Below, one piece after another: positions 49,401-58,709 of a stretch of 64,000 bases of DNA. Numbering within the stretch: the first letter of the stretch is position 1; each line of letters opens with the position of its first letter. Location of the stretch: NCBI GenBank assembly GCA_009823395.1, contig CM020506.1, positions 3,430,501 through 3,494,500 on the forward strand. Direction: 5' to 3'. The DNA comes from Thamnaconus septentrionalis (Eukaryota; Chordata; Actinopteri; Tetraodontiformes; Monacanthidae). The position numbers and the translations under genes were made by a program. Under the pieces are notes generated by a model that was not told where the DNA came from, ran no database searches, and worked only from the letters and a program-made list of their open reading frames with translations.

Positions 49401-51269
49401 AGGAATACAACACACATTTTTGCATCGACGCAGTTCATTTCACCGTAACAGTAGCTCAAAATATTACGTGCAATTGTAAAACTGGTGTTCGAACACGTCT
49501 GACACGGCTCAATTAGCATCCATGTGGGACAGAGTCAGTTCAAGTGAGCTGCACAGCAGACAGACGACTGGTGACACCAGGGTGAACCCATCAGCCACGC
49601 AACTGGGCAAACACATTACTCACTTGCTACTCAATGGATTTGCCTCCAAATCTAAACGTGCAAAGACAAAATGTCAATATCAATACATATGATTAATAGA
49701 TCAAAATATATACCACATCATTATTGACTTTGGAGACTTGTTTGTCATAGTCTGTGTGGTTGCACACAAGTATGTGTTTGTTTTCTGCCCTCGAGTCATT
49801 TGTGTCAACTGAAGCCACAAAATGTCTGGCCAATGGTAAATTCTTCTGAGTTCTTATTTACTGGATTAAACTTTACAATGGCTAGTGTTAGAAAAAGAAA
49901 ATAGACAAAAGAACAAATCTTTGCAACCAAATTGTATTTATCATCCCTGTAATAACAGGTGATATATGGTCAGACAGGCCCCTGACACAGAGAGAGAGAG
50001 TGAGAGAGAGAGGGGGGGGGGGAGTGAGAGCGAGAGAGTGAGTGAGAGAGAGAGAGAGAGAGAGAGGGAAGAAAATACATTGGAAATACAAGAACCCCTC
50101 ACACTGGAAGCCCTCGCTGTCTCCAAACAACATCCATACAGACATGAAAGACCCAGTCGTTTGCAAACATACAAACATGCAAACAGAAGGGTTTCCCGGA
50201 AGCGACCGCACAGACAGACAGACAGACAGACAGACACGCGCGCGCACACAGACAGACAGACGGGCGCGCGCGCGCGCTCATGAACGAGCGTCCGCGCACG
50301 CGGGCAGGCGGCCAGACAGACGTCTGGTTTGAGAATGACGAAGCAGCGACAAAACTTCCAGCTCTAACCCTTTTCAGCCAAGAAGCAGACGTATAATACA
50401 CGCGTTCAACTGAATGGCTGTACGCGTGTTTTACAACAACTCCCTGGTAGTTTGAAACACACTTTAAGCCCAATTTCACCGTTTAAACTCCCCCGTATAA
50501 CCGAATACAGACACAAAACGGCTCGCGAGACATAAGAAGAAGGAAAGGAAAAAAAAGACACTTCTGTCAAAACTAGCTTACCCGGCTGCTAGCAAAACAT
50601 GCCCCGAAACAGCACGATGGAAGCCAGGTGTGACGTTGAACCCTCAGTTTAGACACAGCGTGATGAGACGGGCAACTCGTATCCTTCTGGTTCAAGTTCA
50701 AATCTCATGTTTTAACGGTTGCAAATCAACCGGAGGCGAAAAGTTCGCGTCTCGTCCAGGCTAGCGGTCGCATAGCGCAGTTTTCCTCGTGAATTCCCCA
50801 CGAGCGTTACGACGAGTCCGACTGATGAACCGATAGGGGGAAGTTCAAGAAGCGAAACTTCTAGACGTACCGCAGACGTGAAGTGCAGAGACAGACGCAT
50901 GCCAGTCACACACTCAACCTCAAATGTGGAAAGCAGCGACTCGAAAACTTCCTCTTGAAACACATTTCCTCCCCCATCACTGTACACTTGGTGTAGTGAA
51001 CATCCGTCAAGACTAGACAAGCGACAGGACTAGTGTCGTCCTTTCAAAATGCGAGAACTTAACATGTTTTTTTTTTTTTTTTTTCCTTCCCCAAAACAAG
51101 CTGCGGTCGCGGAGGCAAAACAGCAATTCGGCAACGCACAAAGTCACAGACAGAAAGAGAAGGCGTACTCACTGATTTCCATGCTCTGGAGGGAGGTGAA
51201 GCGCTTGCAGTTACAAGTACAGGAGACATTGGCGGCGGTGGCGTTTAAAACACCCATCAAGTTCAACAT
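27161..51269 (-). CDS. pmepa1: PMEPA1/TMEPAI, NEDD4-binding membrane adaptor and TGF-beta inhibitor; complete, four coding exons
   Basis: Exons on the minus strand are 51269-51173, 29536-29382, 28091-27568 and 27473-27161. Phases 1, 0 and 2 join to give 362 residues (human 287). PMEPA1 is a type Ib endosomal/Golgi membrane protein that binds receptor-SMADs and recruits NEDD4-family ubiquitin ligases, damping TGF-beta and androgen signalling. Exon 1 (MLNLMGV, sequons NAT at 9-11 and NVS at 14-16, SCTCNCKR) matches human MHRLMGV and SCTCNCKR. The membrane helix follows [12 protein letters not shown] at about residues 38-58. PY motifs are PPPY 210-213 and PPTY 294-297, and the SMAD-interaction motif PPNR is at 238-241. 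[18 protein letters not shown] is nearly identical to human. The extra length is a Pro/Gln-rich insertion at about residues 96-180. For the final exon the first of two nearby AG acceptors (27474) is the only one that keeps frame. Intron 1 is about 21.6 kb. Confidence 0.96.
28366..28380 (+). promoter_or_regulatory. CTCF-like motif in pmepa1 intron
   Basis: CCACTAGAGGGCTCT, 14 of 15 matches to CCASYAGRKGGCRSY, lies about 275 bp upstream of exon 3 in transcription sense. Confidence 0.4.
29382..29536 (-). other. pmepa1: pmepa1 exon 2 (transmembrane exon)
   Basis: This 155-bp exon encodes the [20 protein letters not shown] membrane segment and the [16 protein letters not shown] cytoplasmic start. 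It is entered at phase 1 and left at phase 0, so any upstream first exon ending in phase 1 can splice to it. Confidence 0.95.
29611..29850. repeat. inverted pair of (ATT)n and (AAT)n arrays beside the pmepa1 exon 2 acceptor
   Basis: An ATT run at about 29616-29678 and an AAT run at about 29791-29847 are reverse complements separated by roughly 110 bp. They start about 80 bp upstream of the exon 2 acceptor in transcription sense, so the pre-mRNA can fold into a long A-U stem next to that splice site. Confidence 0.95.
29947..29990. repeat. (GT)n microsatellite in pmepa1 intron 1
   Basis: A GT run with TCT interruptions. Further short CA or GT runs lie at 30299-30321, 34781-34803 and 34933-34970 in the same intron. 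Confidence 0.9.
31192..31249 (-). CDS. pmepa1: candidate alternative first coding exon of pmepa1
   Basis: On the minus strand an ATG at 31249 in a good context (GAAACCATGC) opens 19 codons ([19 protein letters not shown]) plus one base, then a strong donor G|GTGAGT at 31192. The exon ends in phase 1, exactly what exon 2 needs, giving [11 protein letters not shown] across the junction. Human PMEPA1 has an alternative isoform that starts just before LEFVQ, so a second promoter is expected for the family. The surrounding 31.1-32.3 kb is GC-richer than the rest of the intron. The peptide itself is not recognised. Transcript evidence is lacking. Confidence 0.5.
31250..32335 (-). promoter_or_regulatory. 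pmepa1: possible internal promoter region of pmepa1
   Basis: Upstream of the candidate alternative first exon is a GC-richer stretch with many CpGs (for example near 31490-31570 and 32090-32290) and a GA-repeat at 31721-31757. No TATA box is obvious. It is assigned only because it abuts the alternative exon. Confidence 0.3.
32373..32387 (-). promoter_or_regulatory. CTCF-like motif in pmepa1 intron 1
   Basis: On the minus strand this reads CCAGTAGGGGGCGTT, 14 of 15 matches to CCASYAGRKGGCRSY, with the strong core AGTAGGGGGCG. Confidence 0.45.
33760..33767. promoter_or_regulatory. pmepa1: palindromic SMAD-binding element GTCTAGAC, pmepa1 intron 1
   Basis: A perfect GTCTAGAC inside TTGTCTAGACAGG, about 22 bp before a GGCA repeat (33789-33816). 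It is 2.5 kb upstream of the alternative first exon in transcription sense. Confidence 0.5.
33789..33816. repeat. (GGCA)n microsatellite
   Basis: Six to seven GGCA units in pmepa1 intron 1. Confidence 0.9.
35837..36213 (-). mobile_element. non-autonomous hAT-type element
   Basis: Imperfect terminal inverted repeats: CAGGCATGGGCAAACT at the left, and a right end whose reverse complement starts CAGGGGTGGGCAAACG. The interior matches the elements at 43.2-43.85 kb in reverse orientation (for example GTGGCCCCACGAGTCAAAA). There is no transposase, and no clear target duplication remains. Confidence 0.7.
37231..37540. repeat. CA and GT microsatellites
   Basis: CA runs at about 37231-37262 and 37499-37539 and short GT runs near 37360-37403; another GT run lies at about 37641-37662. 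Confidence 0.9.
37851..38119. mobile_element. hAT-type MITE with perfect 8-bp target duplication
   Basis: The element starts TAGTGGTGTAAAGAT and ends with the reverse complement of CAGGGGTGCGAATCT. It is flanked by CTGATTAT on both sides (37843-37850 and 38120-38127). The 8-bp duplication and end sequence fit hAT transposition. The interior has repeated GAATCG motifs, with no coding capacity. Confidence 0.8.
38847..38894. repeat. pure (CAG)16 trinucleotide repeat
   Basis: Sixteen uninterrupted CAG units in pmepa1 intron 1 (CTG on the transcribed strand). No coding exon contains it. A G-run (about 38700-38714) lies 130 bp away. Confidence 0.97.
40020..40150 (+). mobile_element. LINE 3' end fragment
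   Basis: It ends in AAATTGCCCCAATGTGGGAT followed by an A-run, the same 3' end as the copy at 15.6-15.9 kb. Only the 3' tail is retained. Confidence 0.55.
40376..41005. repeat. GA and GT microsatellites
   Basis: An imperfect GA tract at about 40379-40434, and GT runs at about 40649-40672, 40834-40860 and 40967-40988, all in pmepa1 intron 1. Confidence 0.9.
41097..41104. promoter_or_regulatory. pmepa1: palindromic SMAD-binding element GTCTAGAC, pmepa1 intron 1
   Basis: A perfect GTCTAGAC in ATTGTCTAGACTGTGTC. This copy is not associated with a recognisable transposon. Confidence 0.5.
41645..41695. repeat. (CA)n(CT)n compound microsatellite
   Basis: About eleven CA units run directly into about twelve CT units. 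Confidence 0.95.
43184..43857. mobile_element. tandem hAT-type insertion bounded by three copies of GTCTAGAC
   Basis: The layout is GTCTAGAC (43184-43191), a short hAT-type element (43192-43347, CAGGGGTGGGCAAACT to the inverted end CCCATGCCTG), a 10-bp-unit minisatellite (43348-43512), GTCTAGAC (43515-43522), a longer element of the same family (43523-43849) and GTCTAGAC (43850-43857). The outer copies behave as an 8-bp target-site duplication. The three copies are spaced 331 and 335 bp apart. GTCTAGAC is also a perfect palindromic SMAD-binding element, here in intron 1 of pmepa1. No transposase is encoded. Confidence 0.8.
43348..43512. repeat. decameric minisatellite (CCAGAACCAC-like units)
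   Basis: Roughly sixteen diverged copies of a 10-bp unit such as CCAGAACCAC or CCTAGAACCA lie between the two hAT-type copies. The unit has only A and C at most positions on this strand. Confidence 0.85.
44450..44993 (-). mobile_element. degenerate DNA-transposon remnant, possibly PIF/Harbinger-like
   Basis: On the minus strand the block begins GGGCGTGTTTTCATTGCCTC and includes a broken frame encoding [20 protein letters not shown] and similar, reminiscent of the C-terminal helix of Myb/SANT-like proteins found in Harbinger elements. A short hairpin (GTCGATGTCC and its complement) lies near 44777-44808. No inverted end or duplication is clear. The family is a guess. Confidence 0.35.
44997..45472. 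mobile_element. non-autonomous hAT-type element, second family
   Basis: Perfect 13-bp inverted ends, TGTCAAACTCAAA at 44997-45009 and its complement at 45460-45472. The interior shows repeated GGCCCGTGGGCCAAATTTGG-type motifs typical of such fish elements. It abuts the Harbinger-like remnant. Confidence 0.7.
46413..46466. repeat. (TC)27 microsatellite
   Basis: An uninterrupted TC run in pmepa1 intron 1; it can form a triplex. Confidence 0.97.
47050..47320 (+). mobile_element. common teleost interspersed repeat fragment
   Basis: It contains, in order, GGAGCCTGCTGGAGCCCATC, GGGTGACACTCTGGACAAGT, CAATTTAGAGTTCCCAATT, TGTGGACTGTGGGAGGAAGC and GAGAACCCACACAGACACTG, the recurrent series of an abundant fish repeat. 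I cannot assign the class with confidence. A partial second copy lies at 60.38-60.81 kb. The start holds three tandem GCCTGCTGGA units. Confidence 0.65.
47936..48080. repeat. (CA)n and alternating GC tracts
   Basis: A CA run at about 47936-47959 and, near 48040-48076, alternating purine-pyrimidine sequence including CGCGCGCGCAC, prone to Z-DNA. Confidence 0.85.
48766..48884. repeat. cluster of perfect inverted repeats
   Basis: A 13-bp stem (AGATACACTATTT at 48766-48778 with 48784-48796, 5-base loop) is followed by a 20-bp perfect stem (arms 48833-48852 and 48865-48884, starting CTGTCCGTGACACAG, 12-base loop). An additional partial copy, CTGTGTCACG, near 48817 can pair alternatively with the left arm. 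Confidence 0.85.
49985..50068. repeat. (GA)n tract
   Basis: An imperfect GA array with a run of ten G near 50012-50021, in pmepa1 intron 1 about 1.1 kb from exon 1. Confidence 0.9.
50209..50280. repeat. pmepa1: (CAGA)n and (CG)n tracts near pmepa1 exon 1
   Basis: Six CAGA units at 50211-50235, then CGCGCGCGCA, a second short CAGA run and a GCGCGCGCGC run at about 50263-50278. CAGA is the SMAD3 half-site used in tandem in TGF-beta reporters, and the alternating CG runs are Z-DNA-prone. It lies about 0.9 kb inside intron 1. Confidence 0.85.
51173..51269 (-). other. pmepa1: pmepa1 first coding exon (main isoform)
   Basis: It encodes residues 1-32 and one base of codon 33, ending in MEI plus A before a GTGAGT donor. 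[15 protein letters not shown] and LQSMEI align with human [15 protein letters not shown] and FQSMEI, which fixes strand, frame and start. Confidence 0.92.
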
Positions 51270-51375
51270 TCAGGAGGTTCCTGAGTCATTCATGAATGCT
51301 CCCGAAGAGGACGCGGAGCCGGAGAGGAGACAGGCGGTCGAGGGGAGGAGAGGAGACCGCAAAGAAACACTTAAC

Positions 51376-51610
51376 TCCTTTACATATATATATATATATA
51401 TGCGTGTATATCCTCCCCTCTTCTCTTTCCTCTCCAGCCTCCTCTTGTGCTTCCCCTGCGGTCCGTCCGTCCGTCCGTCCTCCTCCTGCCTCGGTTCTCT
51501 CCACCTCTTCCTGACCGCGGTTCCTCCTCCTCGTTCACTCAAATCTATCTAGCTATCTATCTAGATACAGCAAAATATTCTTTACACCTTGCTAAAAAAA
51601 AAAAAAAAAG
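51376..51610. repeat. short microsatellites upstream of pmepa1 exon 1
   Basis: (AT)n at about 51383-51402, four to five CGTC/GTCC units near 51462-51480, ATCT units near 51543-51566 and an A-run at 51593-51609. They lie in or just upstream of the pmepa1 5' UTR. Confidence 0.85.
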
Positions 51611-51619
51611 AAAGAAAGA

Positions 51620-54600
51620 GAGATGCTGTTCGCCAGCCGCAGATGGAGCCCACATGCAGTTTCCAGTGTTTGCAGCCGAGTGACAGACACTATGCAGCCG
51701 GCTAACGGCCGTCTGTCTGCTGCCTGCTCTCCACTCTCCCCCTCTCTGTGTCTCTGCCTCTCTGGGGATTTGTCATTAACCCACACCACCCAGTCTGCGT
51801 CTGTCCCCCCATTTCACTTTTCTCCTGCTTTTTGTGGCATGCGACACAGCACAGACACCTCACCGTGAAGGGGGAGAACGCGTCCGGGCGTTGTTATTTA
51901 TTTAGCCAATGCTTGACAAAATAGAAAACATACAAGGCCACAGGGAGATGCTCCTGGTTATGTTGCTGTTTGGAGTTGGTGGTGGTGTTTTTGTGTGGTG
52001 GGGATCTGACTTGAATAAAGATGCAGTATTTATGTCTGACAGTTTTTGAGTGACTGGGTTGGGTAACATTGAGTCATTTATGAAAAATTAATGTGCACTA
52101 AAGATTCACTGTAACTCTTCTTCTTTTTTTTCTTCTTTTTTTTTTAAATGTGTCTATGTCCATTTATAATGTTGACCTCTGGTGGAGACAGACACGATTA
52201 TATAAAAATGCAATTAAAGTCGAACCTTAGTCTAAGTCTACCACGTATCAAATATACATTTAAATTCACAATTTTTATTTTTTTTATTTTTTTTTTTTTT
52301 TTTCAAAAATACATTTTTCTCAAATATGCTGGTCCATTTAGCTTTTAATTTTTTGGCATAATTTACATGAGTAATGCATTAGTGTCTCATTTAAACATAG
52401 CTTGATTGAAACAATATTACGATATTGCCTAGACTGAGTCAACTAACCAACATTAGCACTGCTGGTTAGTCCAGAGCAAATAGTTTCTTAAAACCAAAGA
52501 CTTGGCTTTTCACAAGGTTCTGTGGCTTAATTTCTAGGAACATGGGAGCAGTTTATCAATTAACACCTTCTACTGCTGTCTTGTCACTGCACTCACATAT
52601 TTTTGTGGCCTTCAATGATGAAAAGAACAAAATCAGGCAGAGTTGACCTCAGACTAGTCTTTAAGTGTGGTTTTAAGATATGATAGTCACATGTCAATGT
52701 TTCCAATGACTGTCAGTATGAGAATAGCAGTGCATTTGTTTGTCCAGCCCATTGAAAAGTCACCAGCGCCTCTGCTTCCCCCTGCTGAGCCACAGTAGAA
52801 ATGACACTAGAGATACCAGGAATGGAGTCTGTTGATGTCAAGTCTGGACAACCTGCGGTTGGATACGGACTCATTTCATTGTTAAAACTTAACATGAGTG
52901 AATACCAAGGTTGACTGAAACCTGGTTGTACGGTTTTATTTATGTGCAGCAGAACAACATCTCTGAACCATTTTTAAGGGAATTATTCCTGTGAACTTAG
53001 CAGAAACATAATCAGGTCACCAAGATTCTGCCTTTTAAATAAGACCAAATATATGTATGAATTAATATGACAACCTTGAGTCTGCTCCCAAGGGGGGTCT
53101 CGCTCCAGACAGGCTAATAATTGTGGAGCTGACAGTGAGTCAGTTTTCGGCTAAATGGGCTGAGTCACCTGTACGAACAACCAGGTGCGGTCATCCTCTT
53201 TTATCATCCCTTGGCACCCTGTCTTTGATGAAGGAAGTGGGTGAATCACGGCGTTAAAGACCGCTCTTACTGTGCTTGTCTGACTCTTGTCTGAGTGACT
53301 GTATCAGTTTATTATTATGTTGGCGGCTTTAAGGCTGACAATAGTTTAGACTTCAAAGAGGAGGCCCTGCTGGGAAAGAAAGTTGTTTCAGGATCTGGTG
53401 AGTATCTGGAAAGGGCAGTTTGACAAACGCATGTCTGAGTTTGATTGGCTGTCATGTGCAAACCCAAAAGTTGAATTCTCCGCTGTCTGGATAGTCTCCT
53501 CTTTCTTACCAGGTTTATAAATGAGTTTTGTTCCATGCTGCTGCAACAGTGAACTTGCTGCAGTTTCCATTAAAAATTGATGAGAGCAATCTCATCAGTT
53601 TGTTTGTGTGCAAGGAGAAAATACAGCAACTCCATCAACTTCTAACCAGAGATGTACTTTCAAAGTTGAGAGAACTTCCTTGTTAGGTTGGGTCCCAAAG
53701 CTCCGTTGTGTTGTGTGTGTGTGTGTGTGTGTGTGTGTTTGTGTTTGTTTTGTTTTTTAAGATTCCCCTGGTTTACACACTGGTACCACAGAATGTCACC
53801 GCAGTGCACAAAGCCAGCCTGCTACAGGACTACACAAGTTTGGTTGCTTGGCCAGCACCTCATGAGAACATGGCTGTCCACTGTGGACAGGCACTAGTTA
53901 CATAGCCCTATATCAGGCCAGCTGAGCATGATGTGCAAGTCGCAGAGGTGCCATTAGCTCCCTTTACAGTCAATAAAAAGTTGATATAAACGATCTTTAA
54001 ACAAACTTTCTGAGGTAGAATAAAGTGCATGCTGGTGCTTTAAGACAGAACATGAAGGTAACATATGCACTCCTCAGTCTGTCTAATTCCTTTTTATTAT
54101 TTCCTGTGAAGAAAACTGTTTTTTGTAAGAGCTCTTCCTTTGGGCGACAGAGCACTTTATGAAACATTTCTTATTCAAAAGCAGACAAACTAGTCAAGGG
54201 AACACAAGCTCTATTGTTATTTTAGATCCACAGTTTCTTTACTTGTGGAGTCACCAAGGAGCAATTTTTCATTGCAGGCAATTTAACGTGATTCAGGCTG
54301 TTGCCAGTGACATTTAAGATGCAGTGCGTTAGCTAGGTGAAGGCTGACATTAGTTGACAGTAGCTGAAAGACTCAATCCATTCAGCTGCAGCAAAAAACA
54401 AAACCCTGGAGTAAAACAAAATGCAGACGGAAGAGCCATGTGACTCTTTAGCACGGTGCTGTGTTTCTCTTGTCTTACTCTGTCTCTTTGTTTCTTCTAG
54501 TCTTTTATTCTTTGCCATATCCTTTTTACAGCTGGTTTTTGCACTGGATTGGTTTAGTAGCAGCTTGCGTGCACCCCTGTCTTCACATTGTCAGTGTCCA

Positions 54601-57600
54601 AATGTCTCATTCAGTTTTCCTCCTCTCTGTGTATACTCAGAAAGTCTGCTTATATCCCCACTTTGATTGTCTGACTCTCCCTGGCTTCATCCTACTTTTT
54701 CCTGCCCTCTAAAATTGAGTTTCCTTGCCGTGCCTTATTTGTGAGAGAGACAAACACATGTCCAAAAGAGAATTATTCATATATTTATTTATTTATTCAC
54801 TATGTGTATGTCTGCGTCTTGGTACAGGTGTGTGGTAGTCTTTGTCTAATGCCTGTATTCGGGGTAATAGCCATCAGAGCCTAAAGCGGTGGCCAATCCC
54901 GTTGCAGGTGGGATTAAGGAGGGATTAAGCATGTTTCTCCGTGAAAGCAGACAGACAGGCCAGCACTAATCTGACTTTAGCTCCGTACTGAAAATCGACG
55001 GGCTTGAGCAATCCCACTCTTCCACGACCACATTCTGCATTTGTGTTTTTTTGCAAATGTGTTCTTTCCATTGATACCACATGGGAACAAAATGTTTCAG
55101 GTTTTTTTTTTGTTTGTTTATTTTTTAATCTAGAAAAGAGTGAAGGGAAAAAGAAGCATCATTTTCACACAGTTCTTGATGTCTACAAGCATTAGGATTG
55201 CAGTTTAGGTTTAAAAGCACAAGAAAAGGGTTTATTCAAGGTTTTATAACCATGACACATGATGGGAAAGGTTTCGCAAAGACTTCATCAAAGAATCTTT
55301 GTGACACGACACTATAAACGAGTTACTGCTACTTTGGCTAAGGAATGCAGCTGCAGTTGATCAAATATCACCAGGCAATTTATCTATTTTATTTTTTTAT
55401 CTCGCTTTTGGATAATTTTGTGCTCGGAGGACATTTTTGGCCTCCTGATGAGCCGCTGCAAAACTTCATCAAAGCTTTCGTGATGTAATGTTTTCAGCCT
55501 CCAGTTTCAATCTCTTTCATATCAAATCCTGTCATCACTTTGAAACTTTGCTGGGCAAAAACATCTTCGTCTTTAGAATGGCTAAAACTTCAGAGCCTGC
55601 TGACAGTGGGACTGATGCACCTCTAATGAGCCGTTGCCGAACATTGTAGTAAGTAGACGCCCAAGACTGGCGATTCATCAATAGAGAGTATTGAGTGCAC
55701 ACTGTAAATATCCACTTCAAGCTGTTGGACAAAAGCTATGAAAACATAGTTAAGGTTGCGTTAATGTTGTGCTGGCTGGGGAGGATGTAGCACGAGTTAG
55801 TCAAGTTCAACAGGACGCATTTGTTGTTTTTTTGTGCTTCCATTGGTTTACTTTCCTCAGATGTGAGACACATGCTTTGGCGCTGAGAAAGGAACGTGAA
55901 ATTTCACTAGAACAATAGTAATTACAGTCACTTTTCAACACAATGACAGAATGCTGTACCTGTAATCCAGAGGATGACTTCACTCCTTGTAGTTACAGTG
56001 CTCGCACACGTCGCACTGCTCTTGGAAATTGCAGCCTACAATCAAACATTATCTCCGGTCATAGGAGATAAGCGATGGAAAAATCAGCATGCAAATGCTA
56101 AATGTAGAATGACTTGAGGTTTAAAGTGTGACCTAATATGTAGACAGTGCTGTCATGGCAGATTCTCATCAAAATTGTTGACATTTCAGAATAAATCCAT
56201 CTTTTATTCTGCAAAATCATCCCAAATGATAGAGAACTGTTGAATAACATTGAGAGAGCAGATCGATTGTGACCGGATCATCCTCCCTCTCGAATATCTT
56301 TACTCTCTGAGCAACCTCCAGACATTTTGCCCGTCTACTCCAAATCTACACCAGATGTTTCCGATCAGCGCCGTGTAAGCAGCCCTGACACATCCATCCA
56401 TTCTACTGCTACTGTGCTCGGGCCCAGCTGCTCCACGAAACGGCTGCGGGACACTGTTTGTACAGCAGGCTGAGCAGTGTCAGCAAGTGGTCGGGCAAAC
56501 AAACAGCTTTTAAAGCGCACCGCAATTGTGTCTGACGTGTTTGGGGAAGAACACGGTGGCTGAGCGATTCCTCTTTGAGTCTGCCTGCTCTGTTCCTCCG
56601 AACACAATATCCCAGGCACGGCGTGACAGAGGACAGTGTCAAGGACGGACGGATGGTGGTCAGAAAGCAATCATTTCTCAACAACTAGAACGGAAACATA
56701 AATCATCCTTTCATATGAAAAGAAGAGTGAAAGGTAAAAAAAACAAACAAACCCTGGCGTCATTCCATGAGCTGCACACTCCCTGGGATGCTGCGAAGAC
56801 GGTGCAGCTCATTTATGGCTCGTGTCCCTTTGCTTCATTGAGTCTGTCTGAGTGTGCACATACATGGCTGCGATTGCATCACCCGCTTTATTTATTGCTA
56901 ACTGCAGCGTCTCACCACGTCTCAGCCCAATCATGCATGGCCCCTCGTCAAATGGCATGAACGCACCATATCCTGTCTTTGCAGTGGTTACAGTTGCACA
57001 AGCACAAACCAGTCAGGACACCCGAGTTTTCCAAGTTTTTTTTTTACCGTGTGCATCTCCTCAACACTAGCTTGTGCCTCGTTATTTTTGAGGTGCCATC
57101 CTTTCACCAGGCCTTTTAAGAAACCGCTGCTGATCATCAGGTGGAACTGAACTGAACTTGCAAATTGTCTTTTTTCAAAATAAGAATCGTTTCTGATCAC
57201 ACAAACACCGTCCAGGAACCAGCTTCGTCTCTTTCTGTAAAAACAAAAAACAAAAAACAAAAAAACAACCACGAAACAAAACACGATTGCTCGAAATGCG
57301 GCTGAAACCTGCGGAAGCACACACAGACGCGCTCACTCGCACTCACACACACTCACACACTCACACACTGTCACCCTCGCTGCAGCAGCTGTGTGAGGTA
57401 ATGTCTGTCTGTGTCTGTGTCTGCGCAACACCCTGCAAGAATAACAAATCCACCTCTCTCCCTCTTATCCTTTTCTATCTCATTATCTCGCCCTCTGCAC
57501 TGCCTTTATGTCTGCACCCCCACCCCACCCCACCCACCTATACCTCTCTCTGCTTAGCCTGCACCCATCTTTTCTCTCACTCGCCCACCCTGAGCCCCCA

Positions 57601-58666
57601 CACCCCTGGCACTCCGACGCCCCCACTGCTCCTGTTTCAGGCTAGACACAGCAGACTATTAAAAATGTCCTCTGTCGAGCTGAGGCTGTGTTGTAAACAA
57701 CGAGGGAGAGGATGACGGAGGCAGCTTAGATGGGACGCAGGGGAACAAAAGAATAATAAAGGCTCGCACAAAGGGAATAAAAATTCAAAGGGAAGAGTGG
57801 AAATTGAAATAAATCCACCGTGTTTACATTAGCATATTAATTTACTGGTTTCACCGGCAAAGACTTTGGATGCGGCAATGTTTTTGTGTTTGCCATGCCA
57901 GAGAAGCTCGAGAGTCGCCGAGGTGCAGGAAGTCCTCTCATCATTTAATCAGCAGCAGGAATTGCACTTGTAGACGCTGGAGTTTGATGGTGTTCTAACT
58001 CTGCAATCATTAGACGAGCAATCAACTGTAATATACATGGAAAAAAAATCACATGAATTATTATTATTATTATTTTTAGTTTGGTTTGAATTTATTTATT
58101 GTTTTTTTTTTTAAATTTACAGATGATAAGTCTTAGCAAAGAGCCTTTTTTTGTCCATGGTTTAATATAGATTCCTATGATCCTGTGCCACCACACAATG
58201 TCGTCAAACCGCCTGCAGACCTAATTTAGAGACATCATGGCTGAAATGGAAAAGAAAAAAAATGATAATTCTATATAACCTTTCAGACAATATTTCAATT
58301 AAGTCTGTGTGTCTGTGTCTTGATGAGAGTGTCTGTGAGGAACATGAAATTAAACAATCTTATGAAGATTGCAATTTCCTATGAATGACAGAAAAAAACA
58401 GTAAGCTGAGAGAGCGAGCAGGCGAGACAAATTAAAATGATGAAAAGAGGGAGTCGGGCTGCACACCAGCACACGCACACACACAGTCACTCACACTCAC
58501 ACACAGACACACACACACGCGCACGCAAACTGAAACCCATTATGTATGCTTTCTTTCATTCCAGAAAATTAAAACACAGCTGCTGAAATACAAGCTCAGA
58601 TGTGACACAACCTCAGACATAGTGTTTAAGACAATCACACAAACACACATAAACAGATTGGCTTGG

Positions 58667-58709
<43 letters not shown>

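Noticed and set aside
50712..51020. 102-codon minus-strand open frame next to pmepa1 exon 1
   Set aside because: It lies just inside intron 1 and has no acceptor in phase with pmepa1; no family resemblance.
51049..51552. 167-codon plus-strand frame over pmepa1 exon 1
   Set aside because: Antisense shadow of the first pmepa1 exon followed by translated microsatellites.
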